A stretch of 64,000 bases of DNA, taken from contig JAQCBT010000002.1 of NCBI GenBank assembly GCA_027621405.1, positions 62,001 to 126,000 on the forward strand, given 5' to 3'. Under the pieces are notes generated by a model. It did not search any database. It saw only the letters and a program-made list of their open reading frames with translations, and was not told the origin of the DNA. The position numbers and the translations under genes were made by a program. Below are positions 19,789 to 29,129 of this stretch, piece after piece (within the stretch, counting starts at the first letter, position 1; each line of letters opens with the position of its first letter). This DNA is from Pseudomonadota bacterium (GTDB taxonomy: Bacteria; Pseudomonadota; Gammaproteobacteria; Pseudomonadales; Pseudohongiellaceae).

Positions 19789-19937
19789 GGGCGCTGAAAA
19801 GTACCCTGCCAGAACTCTCGATTCGGCCCCGGCTCTCGCAGGGGACTTGCTTCAACCTTCTTGATCAAATCTAAATCTTTGATAGGATTCATTTTTTAGT
19901 TCGTGGCAGGCTCTCTGCCAACTATTAAGGGAAGCGC

Positions 19938-21314
19938 ATGACAGAGAAGGGGACAGCCTTGCAAGCGGCAGCCTGCCTGCTTCGCCGTGTCTCGTCGTTA
20001 GTCGTTTGCTGTTTCCTGCTCTCAAGCTTGTCTGCCCTAGCCCAGATCCCGGATTTCGATCCCCAGGACTATCCCTTGCCGCCGGATATGAGCGGTGTGC
20101 ATTTCTACCTGATTACCGTGGATGTGGGTGACAAGGTATGGGACAACTTCGGCCACACCGCCTTGCGCATGTACGACGAGAACAGCGCCACCGACCTTAT
20201 ATTCAACTGGGGTGTTTTTGACGTCAGCGGTGGTGTCGTACCCTTCGCCTGGAACTTCTTCAAGGGCATCATGAATTACCGGCTGCAGGCTTCTGCGCCC
20301 ACACTGGAGTTCGACATGTACCGAGCCCAGCAACGCACGGTATGGCAGGAACGCATCAATCTGACCAACCCACAAAAGGAAATGCTGTATCGCCGCCTGA
20401 TGTGGAACATGGAGCCAGCGAACCGGGAGTACGCCTACCAGTACTTCGATGACAATTGCACAACCCGGGTCAGGGATTACCTGGATGAGGCGCTGGGCGG
20501 CAAGCTGTCAGCGATGTTCCAGGCGGAGACAGAGGAAACCTATCGCGATCAGGTGCAGTCCCATTACGCCTCCACGGCGATTATCGCCTTCTCCCTGGAT
20601 ATCCTCATGAATGGCAATATCGATCGCCCGGTAACCGAATGGGAAGAAATGTATCTGCCTCTGCGGCTACGGGAAAACCTTTCTGGCATCATGTCTGATG
20701 TGGCTGAAGATGGAAGGCAACTGCCCCTGCTCTCAGATTACCAGGTGATAATGGCATTCCCGCCACCCACCATAGAGGCTGATGCTTTCCAGATTGCATC
20801 AGTTGGTCTGATTGCCCCCGTGCTGTTCCTGCTGCTCATGCTGAAACGAATCCCCATGTCTTATTTTGCAACCCATTCACGAATTGGTTTCAAGCTGGAA
20901 GGATTGAATTTTCGCATACTAGGTGTGCTGGGCCTGGTCACGGCAATATTCAGTGGTGTGTATGGCGCGTTGATGCTGGGTAGCTGGTTCGTTTCGGATC
21001 ACCTGGATACCCATCACAACATCAATCTCCTGCTGTTCTGGCCTACCGACATCCTTGGAGTATTCGTGGCGCTGCGTTGGCTTCTGTTCTGTAAGCCCTG
21101 GCCGACGGATCACAACACGGCTCCCTTTATTAATTACTATCTCCTCGCCCACGTGGTTGCGATGCTGGTCTATGTTGGTATCGCGCTTTTTGGGGTCGCG
21201 CCACAGCTGATCGACCGACTGGCCTTCTACGTGGTTCCTGGTTTCCTCATGTTCACGATATTAATCTGGACAGTGGGGTTCCAACCGGCGAAACCGAAAA
21301 ACATGTTCTTCTAA
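19938..21314 (+). CDS. DUF4105 (Lnb N-terminal periplasmic domain) membrane protein
   Basis: DNFGHTALRMYDENSATDLIFNWGVFD and YFDDNCTTRVRDYLDEAL motifs plus C-terminal TM segments. Confidence 0.82.
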   Translation: MTEKGTALQAAACLLRRVSSLVVCCFLLSSLSALAQIPDFDPQDYPLPPDMSGVHFYLITVDVGDKVWDNFGHTALRMYDENSATDLIFNWGVFDVSGGVVPFAWNFFKGIMNYRLQASAPTLEFDMYRAQQRTVWQERINLTNPQKEMLYRRLMWNMEPANREYAYQYFDDNCTTRVRDYLDEALGGKLSAMFQAETEETYRDQVQSHYASTAIIAFSLDILMNGNIDRPVTEWEEMYLPLRLRENLSGIMSDVAEDGRQLPLLSDYQVIMAFPPPTIEADAFQIASVGLIAPVLFLLLMLKRIPMSYFATHSRIGFKLEGLNFRILGVLGLVTAIFSGVYGALMLGSWFVSDHLDTHHNINLLLFWPTDILGVFVALRWLLFCKPWPTDHNTAPFINYYLLAHVVAMLVYVGIALFGVAPQLIDRLAFYVVPGFLMFTILIWTVGFQPAKPKNMFF

Positions 21315-22286
21315 ATGGCCGGGTCACTCATTAGCGGCAGGGCCTCACGTGCAGAACGACTTGAAGCTATGGCGGAGAAGGTAGCGCAGTCCGCCGCCCG
21401 CTTACCGCAGATTGAAGATGGATCCCCCGAACAGGCCCGGGCATTCAGGGCTGAGCGAGGCAACCCGTTCGCGCCGCAAGCGGTAGAGCTGGCCGAGATC
21501 AAGGATCTGCAGATTCCCCTGTCCAGGGGGTCGGTGAGGGTGCGCTCCTATCTGCCCAGCGGGCTCGAGCCAGGCAATCTGCCCTGTCTCATTTTCTATC
21601 ACGGCGGTGGCTATGTGCTCTCCACTGTGGATGACTACGATACGGTCACCCAGCGCATTGCACAGTATGGACAATGCCGGGTGTTGTCGGTGGACTACGA
21701 ACTGGCACCCACCAACAAAATACGGTCGATCCATAATGATGGCTTCGAAGTCTATCGCTGGGTAAGAGACCATGCGCGCGACTTGGGCATAGACCCACAA
21801 CGAATCGCCCTCGGTGGCGACAGCGCGGGTGGTAACCTGACCGTGGCTGTTACCCATGCCTGCAAGCAGTCCGGCTACCCCCAGGCCGCTTTCCAGGTTC
21901 TGCTCTATCCGTCGGTGGATCTGAGTATGGGTTTCCCCTCGATTGCAGAATTTGCCGCCGGTTATTTCCTTACCAGAAAAGGCATGGAGTGGTTCCGCAG
22001 TCACTATCTGGATTCACCCGCGCAGGCCAGCGATCCCGAATTGTGTTTTCTGGAGAAGGATTTGGCAGGCCTGCCGCCGGCCTATGTCATCACTGCGGGA
22101 TTCGATCCCCTGCGAGATGAAGGACAGGCCTATGCAGATCGCCTGGCCGAGTTCGGCGTTGCAGTAAAGCACGAGTGCTACACCGACATGATTCATGCAT
22201 TTATCTCATTCGCCGGAGGTATTGAAGCTGGTGAGCACGCGCTTAAGAGGATAGGAGAGGAGTTGTGCGGCGCGCTCGAGCGTTAG
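21315..22286 (+). CDS. Alpha/beta hydrolase (hormone-sensitive lipase-like esterase)
   Basis: FYHGGGYVLST (HGGG oxyanion motif), GGDSAGGN nucleophile motif; ATG abuts the previous stop. Confidence 0.9.
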   Translation: MAGSLISGRASRAERLEAMAEKVAQSAARLPQIEDGSPEQARAFRAERGNPFAPQAVELAEIKDLQIPLSRGSVRVRSYLPSGLEPGNLPCLIFYHGGGYVLSTVDDYDTVTQRIAQYGQCRVLSVDYELAPTNKIRSIHNDGFEVYRWVRDHARDLGIDPQRIALGGDSAGGNLTVAVTHACKQSGYPQAAFQVLLYPSVDLSMGFPSIAEFAAGYFLTRKGMEWFRSHYLDSPAQASDPELCFLEKDLAGLPPAYVITAGFDPLRDEGQAYADRLAEFGVAVKHECYTDMIHAFISFAGGIEAGEHALKRIGEELCGALER

Positions 22287-22326
22287 GAATCTGTTCGATC
22301 TTCCGGGCCCGAATAAATAGCAGACG

Positions 22327-22355
22327 AAAAAAAGCCGAACCCAAAGGTTCGGCTA
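22327..22355 (-). terminator. Intrinsic terminator of the pal-like gene
   Basis: On the minus strand AGCCGAACCTTTGGGTTCGGCT followed by a T7 run. Confidence 0.88.
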
Positions 22356-22392
22356 GTTCTTCCAAAAGCTGTACTACTGGAAAAATCGGTGT

Positions 22393-22929
22393 TTAGGGAT
22401 CTACGATCTCTACCCGACGATTTCTCTGATAAGCGGCTTCTGTTGTTCCTCTGTCGGCGGGGCGTTCCTCGCCGTAACTCACTGTCTCAATCTGGTTGCG
22501 AGCAGCGCCGTTAACGATCAGGTAATTCAGAATGCCATTCGCTCGACGCTCACCAAGTGCCAGGTTGTACTCTCTGGTACCGCGCTCGTCAGCATGACCT
22601 TCCAGCCGAATGCGCTTGCTTGGGTTGGCAGCGAGATCCTGAGCGTGGAAAGTCAGGACGTCACGGTCGGCTGGTCGAAACTCTGAAACGTCAAAATCAA
22701 AATAGAAAACACGTGTTGACAGCGCGGAGCGGCGCATGCGCTCTTCGGCTGCGGCGGCGCGACGGGCAGCGGCCTCAGCCTCTTCCTGTGCACGGCGGGT
22801 AGTAGCGTCGATGCCAGACTCAGACTGCGCTACCTCTTCGGCAGCTTCTTCGCTGGTTGAGCTACAGGCAACTACGCCGCTAAGGGCGAAGAACATTAGG
22901 GCCAATTTTGTAAGTTGGGTTATTTTCAT
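22393..22929 (-). CDS. pal: Peptidoglycan-associated lipoprotein (OmpA C-terminal domain)
   Basis: Lipobox VVACSS; FYFDFDVSEFRPADRDVLTFHAQDLAANPSKRIRLEGHADERGTREYNLALGERRA. Confidence 0.88.
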   Translation of the reverse strand: MKITQLTKLALMFFALSGVVACSSTSEEAAEEVAQSESGIDATTRRAQEEAEAAARRAAAAEERMRRSALSTRVFYFDFDVSEFRPADRDVLTFHAQDLAANPSKRIRLEGHADERGTREYNLALGERRANGILNYLIVNGAARNQIETVSYGEERPADRGTTEAAYQRNRRVEIVDP

Positions 22930-23297
22930 GGCAACTCCTGAAAATGTAGTGCTATCCGTTAAAAATTGCGCGAAAAAACAATGCCTTAAAAACGAGTGCG
23001 AAGCATAACTCATTTGTTTGTGCAAATCCATGCAAAGACCATATTTATAGCACGGGATTTTGACATTATCAGGTTTGCTGCAGACCGCTAGTTCACTGGC
23101 ACCCGGACCAGTCCGGGAGAGGAAATCAGTTTATCGAACGCTTGCTCGAATCCAGTTTATCTGGCCCCGGAATCAATGGTACTCTTCGCTCTCCCAGCCG
23201 TTCCTTGCTGCATCGCTTTGCGGGTAAATCTCATACAATCAATGAGTTATCAGAGCTTGTCCCCGGGACGGAAAATCAATAATCCAGGAGTCATCCA

Positions 23298-24497
23298 GTG
23301 AACGCTGATTTTACATCCGAGGAACTGGCCTTCCAGCAGGAAGTCAGGGAGTTCCTTGCCACCGAATTTCCAGCGGATTTAAAAGACAAGGTCGACAACA
23401 ACATCCGCCTAACCAAGGACGACATGGTCCGCTGGCAGAAAATTCTCTTCGCAAAAGGCTGGGCAGCACCCTCCTGGCCCGAGGAATATGGTGGTACTGG
23501 ATGGACCCATACACAACGGCATATCTTCGCCACGGAAATGGGACTGTATGGGGCACCCGAGCCCATCCCGTTCGGTATGAAAATGGTGGCTCCGGTAATC
23601 ATGGCCTATGGCTCCGAGGAACAGAAGCAGCGTTTTCTACCCGACATCCTCGCCAGTAATGTGTGGTGGTGCCAGGGTTATTCAGAGCCCAATGCAGGTT
23701 CCGACCTCGCTTCACTGAAGACCAGTGCGGTGCGGGACGGTGATCACTACGTGGTGAATGGCAGCAAGACCTGGAACACACTGGGTCAGTATGCGGATTG
23801 GATATTCTGCCTTGTGCGTACTGACAACACGGCGAAGAAGCAGGAAGGCATCAGCTTTCTGCTCATCGATATGAAGACTCCGGGCATTACCGTTAAACCC
23901 ATCGTGCTATTGGACGGATTTCCTGAAGTGAACGAAGTATTCTTCGACGATGTGCGGGTTCCTGCTGAAAACCTGATTGGCGAAGAGAACAAGGGCTGGA
24001 CCTATGCCAAAGTCCTGCTAACCCATGAGCGTACCAATATTGCGGGTGTACCAAGGAGCAAACGCAGGCTGGATGCACTCAAGCGACTGGCAGAAGAAAC
24101 GGAAGACGGCTTCGGCAAGACCATGGCGGATAATCCTTCGATCCAGCAACGCATCGCTGAGATGGAGATTGAGCTGCAAGCCCTGGAATATTCCGAGTTA
24201 CGCTCACTCGCGGCGTTGAGTGTCGGCAAGGCGCCCGGACCCGAATCCTCAATCCTGAAGATCGTCGGCACGGAGCTGGCACAAGCCATGGATGAGATGT
24301 TCCTGGAACTGTCTGGCTACTCGAGCCTGCCTTTTGTACCGGAGCAGTTTGAAGCAGAGTTCGAAGGCGAACGACTGGGACCGGGATCTACCAATGCGGC
24401 AGCACTGACCTATTTCAATAATCGCAAGCTGTCCATTTTCGGCGGATCCAATGAGATTCAACGCAATATCATCTGTAAGGCTGTACTGGGACTGTAG
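23298..24497 (+). CDS. Acyl-CoA dehydrogenase family protein (large-type partner)
   Basis: WCQGYSEPNAGSDLASLKTSAVRDGDHYVVNGSKTW; C-terminal IFGGSNEIQRNIICKAVLG. Confidence 0.93.
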   Translation: MNADFTSEELAFQQEVREFLATEFPADLKDKVDNNIRLTKDDMVRWQKILFAKGWAAPSWPEEYGGTGWTHTQRHIFATEMGLYGAPEPIPFGMKMVAPVIMAYGSEEQKQRFLPDILASNVWWCQGYSEPNAGSDLASLKTSAVRDGDHYVVNGSKTWNTLGQYADWIFCLVRTDNTAKKQEGISFLLIDMKTPGITVKPIVLLDGFPEVNEVFFDDVRVPAENLIGEENKGWTYAKVLLTHERTNIAGVPRSKRRLDALKRLAEETEDGFGKTMADNPSIQQRIAEMEIELQALEYSELRSLAALSVGKAPGPESSILKIVGTELAQAMDEMFLELSGYSSLPFVPEQFEAEFEGERLGPGSTNAAALTYFNNRKLSIFGGSNEIQRNIICKAVLGL

Positions 24498-24573
24498 CGC
24501 AGTTGCGCGTATAGATATGGCGGCCGGACAGATGATGCTGATCACAGAAAGAATTTAGGTGGAGTACTAGCAG

Positions 24574-25707
24574 GTGGATTTTTCATATACCGAAGTGCAG
24601 CAGATGCTGCAGGACCAGGTGCAGAAGTTTGTACACAAGAGCTACGACTTCGATTCTCGCAATTCCATCGTGGCGAGTGAGAAAGGTTTCAGTGCCGAAC
24701 ATTGGCAACTATTTGCCGAGTTGGGTTGGCTAGCAGTGCCATTCACGGAAGAGGACGGCGGACTCGGCGGTTCGGCGGTCGATCTGATGGTGATCATGGA
24801 AGAGTTTGGCAAGGCCAACCTCGTTGAACCCTATTTGGCTACCGCGGTGCTCAGTGGATGCCTGGTCGCGCAGCTGGCAGAGGGTGAAACCAAGGAAGCA
24901 TTGTTAGGTGGAATAATTGGTGGTGAATCGCAGTTCGCCTGTGCCTATGCGGAACCAGGAAGCCGTTTCAACCTGGCATCGGTTACAAGCTCGGCAACTA
25001 CCTCGGGTGATCAGGTCACGATTAATGGCAACAAGACCGCGGTAGAAAATGCCCCCAACGCTGACAAGTTAGTAGTAATCGCACGCGAATCAGGTGATCG
25101 CTTCGCGTCCAGCGGCATCTCGGCGTTTCTGGTGGATGCCGGAACTGAAGGTATCAGCATGCGCTCCTATGCCACTGTCGATGGCAAGCGTGCCGCCGAA
25201 GTGAGTTTTAACAATGTCGTTGTTCCGGTGAATGCACGCCTCGGTGCTGCAGGAGAGGCTCTGCCTGCCTTACGTGTTGCGGTGGATCGGGCGACCCTGG
25301 CGGTGAGTGCCGAAGCCGTGGGGGCGCTGGAAGCGCTTCTGCAGAAGACCGTGGAGTACAGCAAGACCCGCAAGCAATTTGGCACTCCCATTGGTTCGTT
25401 CCAGGCCCTGCAACACCGAATGGCCGACATGTTTGTGCAGTGCCAGATGGCGCGCTCGATCGTCATCATGGCTGCCATGTCCCTGGACAGCGCTGACTCG
25501 GCTCAGCAAAAGACCAGGGCCGTGTCGGCGGCGAAGAGCCGGGTAGGCAAGGCGATCAAGCTGGTAGGCCAGGAAGCCATTCAGATTCACGGTGGTATCG
25601 GCATGACAGAAGAGTTGGATGTTGGACACTTGTTCAAGCGGGTAACTGCCCTCGACCTGCTCTTCGGTGATGAAGAATTTCACCTGCAGCGTTTCGCATC
25701 CTTGTAG
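24574..25707 (+). CDS. Acyl-CoA dehydrogenase family protein (small-type partner), GTG start
   Basis: VEPYLATAVLSGCLVAQ; RKQFGTPIGSFQALQHRMADM; HGGIGMTEELDVGHLFKR; no C-terminal EGT/GGT-xxIQ motif. Confidence 0.92.
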   Translation: MDFSYTEVQQMLQDQVQKFVHKSYDFDSRNSIVASEKGFSAEHWQLFAELGWLAVPFTEEDGGLGGSAVDLMVIMEEFGKANLVEPYLATAVLSGCLVAQLAEGETKEALLGGIIGGESQFACAYAEPGSRFNLASVTSSATTSGDQVTINGNKTAVENAPNADKLVVIARESGDRFASSGISAFLVDAGTEGISMRSYATVDGKRAAEVSFNNVVVPVNARLGAAGEALPALRVAVDRATLAVSAEAVGALEALLQKTVEYSKTRKQFGTPIGSFQALQHRMADMFVQCQMARSIVIMAAMSLDSADSAQQKTRAVSAAKSRVGKAIKLVGQEAIQIHGGIGMTEELDVGHLFKRVTALDLLFGDEEFHLQRFASL

Positions 25708-25732
25708 TTACTCACATAGCTAACCTTGGTCC

Positions 25733-26440
25733 ATGAGCGAGTTAATCCTGGTCCGTCACGGACAGGCTTCCTTTGGTGCAGAATCCTACGACAAGCTGAG
25801 CGAGCTCGGGGTCGCGCAGGTCCGTGAACTGGCCAGGCATTGGCAACTCATGGGCGACAGGTTCGACCACATAATCAGTGGCGAATTGCTCAGGCAGCGG
25901 GAGACAGCGACTGAGTTACTCAATCTCGTTTCCGGTTCGCCCGTCGCCCCGGAAATCCATCCGGCCTTCAATGAATACAATGGTGACCCTCTCATCCAGA
26001 TTTATCTGAGGGATCATGCTGCTGCCGAAGGTTTCGCGGACATCGATTGGCCGATCCGTGATTCCCGCCTGTTCCAGAAGGTTTTCGAGGCTGCTACAGC
26101 GAAGTGGATCAAAGGTGAGCTTAAGCCTTCGGCCAATGACGCGGGCTTCGAGAACTGGCAGGATTTTCAGGAGCGCGTGCACCTTGGCCTGAATCAGATC
26201 ATGGAACAGCACAGTGGTGGTCGCCGGGTCCTGCTGTCGACGTCGGGTGGAGTAATCGCCATGGCTCTGCAACGTGTGCTAGATTTCCCAGACCAACAGG
26301 TAATCGCCACCAACTGGATGGTACACAATAGCTCCGTGACGAAGATCAGGTATGGCAACGGCAAGCTGTCCCTGACCCAGTTCAATAGCCTGCCTCACCT
26401 TGAACGTGGTGAATTGCGGTACATGATTACTTACAGATAG
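25733..26440 (+). CDS. Histidine phosphatase family protein
   Basis: LILVRHGQASFG (RHG motif). Confidence 0.9.
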   Translation: MSELILVRHGQASFGAESYDKLSELGVAQVRELARHWQLMGDRFDHIISGELLRQRETATELLNLVSGSPVAPEIHPAFNEYNGDPLIQIYLRDHAAAEGFADIDWPIRDSRLFQKVFEAATAKWIKGELKPSANDAGFENWQDFQERVHLGLNQIMEQHSGGRRVLLSTSGGVIAMALQRVLDFPDQQVIATNWMVHNSSVTKIRYGNGKLSLTQFNSLPHLERGELRYMITYR

Positions 26441-26510
26441 GCAAATTGGTTTCGCATTACCGCCGAACTGCACTTAGAACAAGAAAGCAATTGAAGAGAA
26501 GGACCAGGCA

Positions 26511-27590
26511 GTGTCTTCAGAAGATCTAATCGATCGCGCTGGCGCTATCCGCGAAGGTGAAGAGTTGGACATGGATCGTCTGCGTGCCCATCTCGAACCT
26601 GTGCTAGGGCCCCAGGCGCAAACGCTGGAAGTCAAACAGTTCCCCGGCGGCCACTCCAATCTCACCTACCTGCTCAGCAGTGGCGACGAATCCTGGGTTC
26701 TTCGCCGCCCTCCCTTTGGCAGCAAGGTGAAGTCTGCGCACGATATGTCGCGGGAATACCGTATCCTGTCAGCTCTCAAGGGTGTGTTTTCCTACGGGCC
26801 GGTGCTCATTCATTTCTGTGATGATCCTGATGTCATCGGCTGCGATTTTTACCTGATGAACTATATCCGCGGGCTGGTGATTCGCCGGGATTACCCGACC
26901 CACCTGGGTTTGAGTCCGTCACAGATACGTCAGCAACTCCTGAATTTCTTCGATGTTCTCAGCGAATTGCACTCCGTGGACCTGGTGCAAGCCGGCCTCG
27001 ATAATTTTGGCAAACCCCAGGGCTACGTGCAGCGCCAGGTGGATGGTTGGTGTCGACGCTGGGCAGATGCGGTGACTCCGGATACGGTAAACGTCGATGC
27101 CACCATGCAATGGCTGCAAGACAATATGCCGGCTGAGAGTGGCAAGGCCAGTGTGATCCACAACGATTACAAGCTGGATAATGTGATCTTCAGTGCCGAC
27201 AACCCCTTGCAGGTGATAGGTGTGCTGGACTGGGAAATGGCCACAGTGGGGGATCCATTAATGGATCTCGGTTGTACCCTGGGGTATTGGGTACAAACCT
27301 CTGACCCTGAATTTTTTCGGGAGTCGCGCACCATGCCTTCCGATATCGAAGGGGCGCCGGGGAGGGGGGAGATTATCCAGCGCTTCCAGGAAAAGACCGG
27401 CTTAGCGGTCGATAATTTTCCCTTCTATTTCTGTTTCGGCCTGTTCCGGCTCTGCGTAATCGGCCAACAAATTTACTATCGCTACTATCATGGTCACACG
27501 AAAGACGAGCGCTTCGCGGGTTTCCTGAAGAAAGCCTACGTGTTGCAGCAGATGTGTGAGTTGATAATTCGCGGCGAGATTACCGAGTAG
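26511..27590 (+). CDS. Phosphotransferase (APH) family protein, ACAD10/11-kinase-like, GTG start
   Basis: FPGGHSNLTYLL, SVIHNDYKLDNVIF (HxDxxxxN), VLDWEMATVGDPLMDLG. Confidence 0.93.
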   Translation: MSSEDLIDRAGAIREGEELDMDRLRAHLEPVLGPQAQTLEVKQFPGGHSNLTYLLSSGDESWVLRRPPFGSKVKSAHDMSREYRILSALKGVFSYGPVLIHFCDDPDVIGCDFYLMNYIRGLVIRRDYPTHLGLSPSQIRQQLLNFFDVLSELHSVDLVQAGLDNFGKPQGYVQRQVDGWCRRWADAVTPDTVNVDATMQWLQDNMPAESGKASVIHNDYKLDNVIFSADNPLQVIGVLDWEMATVGDPLMDLGCTLGYWVQTSDPEFFRESRTMPSDIEGAPGRGEIIQRFQEKTGLAVDNFPFYFCFGLFRLCVIGQQIYYRYYHGHTKDERFAGFLKKAYVLQQMCELIIRGEITE

Positions 27591-27596
27591 AAAATC

Positions 27597-28388
27597 ATGT
27601 CCCTTAAATCTCAAGATCTTTTCAATGTGGCGGGCAAGACAGCGATCGTGACCGGTGGCTCCCGTGGAATCGGGCGCATGATCGCGGAAGCCTACGTTGA
27701 GAATGGCGTCAAAACCTATATTACGGCGCGAAAAGAAGATGCGTGTAAGCAGGCCGCGGAAGAGCTATCGAGCAAGGGAACCTGCATAGCGTTTCCGGCG
27801 GACCTGTCCACCACCGAAGGGCGTGCAAGCTTCGTCGACAGGATAAAGTCGGAACTGGATACTCTGGATATCCTGGTCAACAATGCCGGCGCGGCCTGGG
27901 GCGCACCGTTCGCCGAATACCCCGAAGAAGGCTATGACAAGGTGATGAATATCAACGTGAAGGCCATCTTCATGCTGACTCGTGATCTACTGCCACTGCT
28001 GACAAGGAACGCGTCACCCGCGGATCCATCCCGTGTCATCAATATTGGGTCTATCGATGGCCTGCGTGTGTCGACCACGGACAACTTCGCCTACGGTGCC
28101 AGCAAGGCGGCCGTGCACTTTCTGACCAAGAACCTGGCCTTGCGTCTGGCGCCCCAGGGCCTGACAGTGAATGCCATTGCCCCAGGCCCATTCGAAAGCA
28201 AGATGATGGATTTTATGCTGGAGAAATACCGGGACAAGATTGAGGCAGAGAACCCGTTGGGTCGCATAGGGAGCCCCGAGGACATGGCTGGTCTGGCGCT
28301 CTACCTGGCTTCGCCAGCTACACGTTACCTCACCGGACAGGTCATCGCCCTTGATGGCGGTCGTCACCTTGGCTCACGCCAGGATTGA
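27597..28388 (+). CDS. SDR family oxidoreductase
   Basis: VTGGSRGIGR, NNAGAAWG, YGASKAAVH motifs. Confidence 0.93.
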   Translation: MSLKSQDLFNVAGKTAIVTGGSRGIGRMIAEAYVENGVKTYITARKEDACKQAAEELSSKGTCIAFPADLSTTEGRASFVDRIKSELDTLDILVNNAGAAWGAPFAEYPEEGYDKVMNINVKAIFMLTRDLLPLLTRNASPADPSRVINIGSIDGLRVSTTDNFAYGASKAAVHFLTKNLALRLAPQGLTVNAIAPGPFESKMMDFMLEKYRDKIEAENPLGRIGSPEDMAGLALYLASPATRYLTGQVIALDGGRHLGSRQD

Positions 28389-28469
28389 TTCGCCTCAACC
28401 CGTTTCTTTCTACCTATGCAGGTGGTACTTTAATTCACCCGATCAACCATCGATATTCGAGAGTAGCTG

Positions 28470-29129
28470 TTGAGCAAATCAAGTAACAAGACAATCCCAC
28501 GTGGGGTCATTGCCGCCATGGCTTTTGCCAGCGGCGCCTGCATCATGACCATTGAGATGTTGGGAGCGCGAATTCTCTCGCCCTATTTTGGCGGCAGTCT
28601 CTCTGTGTGGGGCAGCATCATCACTATATTCATGCTGGCCCTGGCCATGGGTTACCTGTTCGGTGGTCGATTGTCCACACGCAATCCCAATGCTGTCACC
28701 TTCGCGATGTTCTATATCAGCGCCGCCGTGTTCTCATTGCCGGTTATCTTTCTGTCGGACCAGATCATGGAGCCAATATTCATGGTCATGGAAGATCCCC
28801 GATATGGTTCACTATTCGCCGCGATATTCCTGTTCTTTATCCCGACAACCATTCTCGGCATGATTTCTCCGTATGCGGTGCGCTTGATGGTAAAGAGCGA
28901 AGAGCATAGTGGTCACATGGCTGGCTTGCTCTATTTTGTCTCTACCCTGGGAAGCGCAGTAGGAACCCTGGGAACCAGTTTCTATTTTGTCCTGTGGTGG
29001 GAAGTCGACCAGATCCTGTGGGGAACCATCGCAGCCCTGGCGCTCTGTGGCTGCATGATCCTGGTCGCGCACTACGCCATTAATCCTCAGTCGCAGAAAG
29101 AGCAAGGACGGCATGCGAAGAATGCCTAA
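28470..29129 (+). CDS. Membrane protein equivalent to the TM domain of fused spermidine synthase-like proteins (TTG start)
   Basis: ACIMTIEMLGARILSPYFGGSLSVWGSIITIFMLALAMGYLFGGRLS and multiple TM segments; stops before any synthase domain. Confidence 0.75.
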   Translation: MSKSSNKTIPRGVIAAMAFASGACIMTIEMLGARILSPYFGGSLSVWGSIITIFMLALAMGYLFGGRLSTRNPNAVTFAMFYISAAVFSLPVIFLSDQIMEPIFMVMEDPRYGSLFAAIFLFFIPTTILGMISPYAVRLMVKSEEHSGHMAGLLYFVSTLGSAVGTLGTSFYFVLWWEVDQILWGTIAALALCGCMILVAHYAINPQSQKEQGRHAKNA

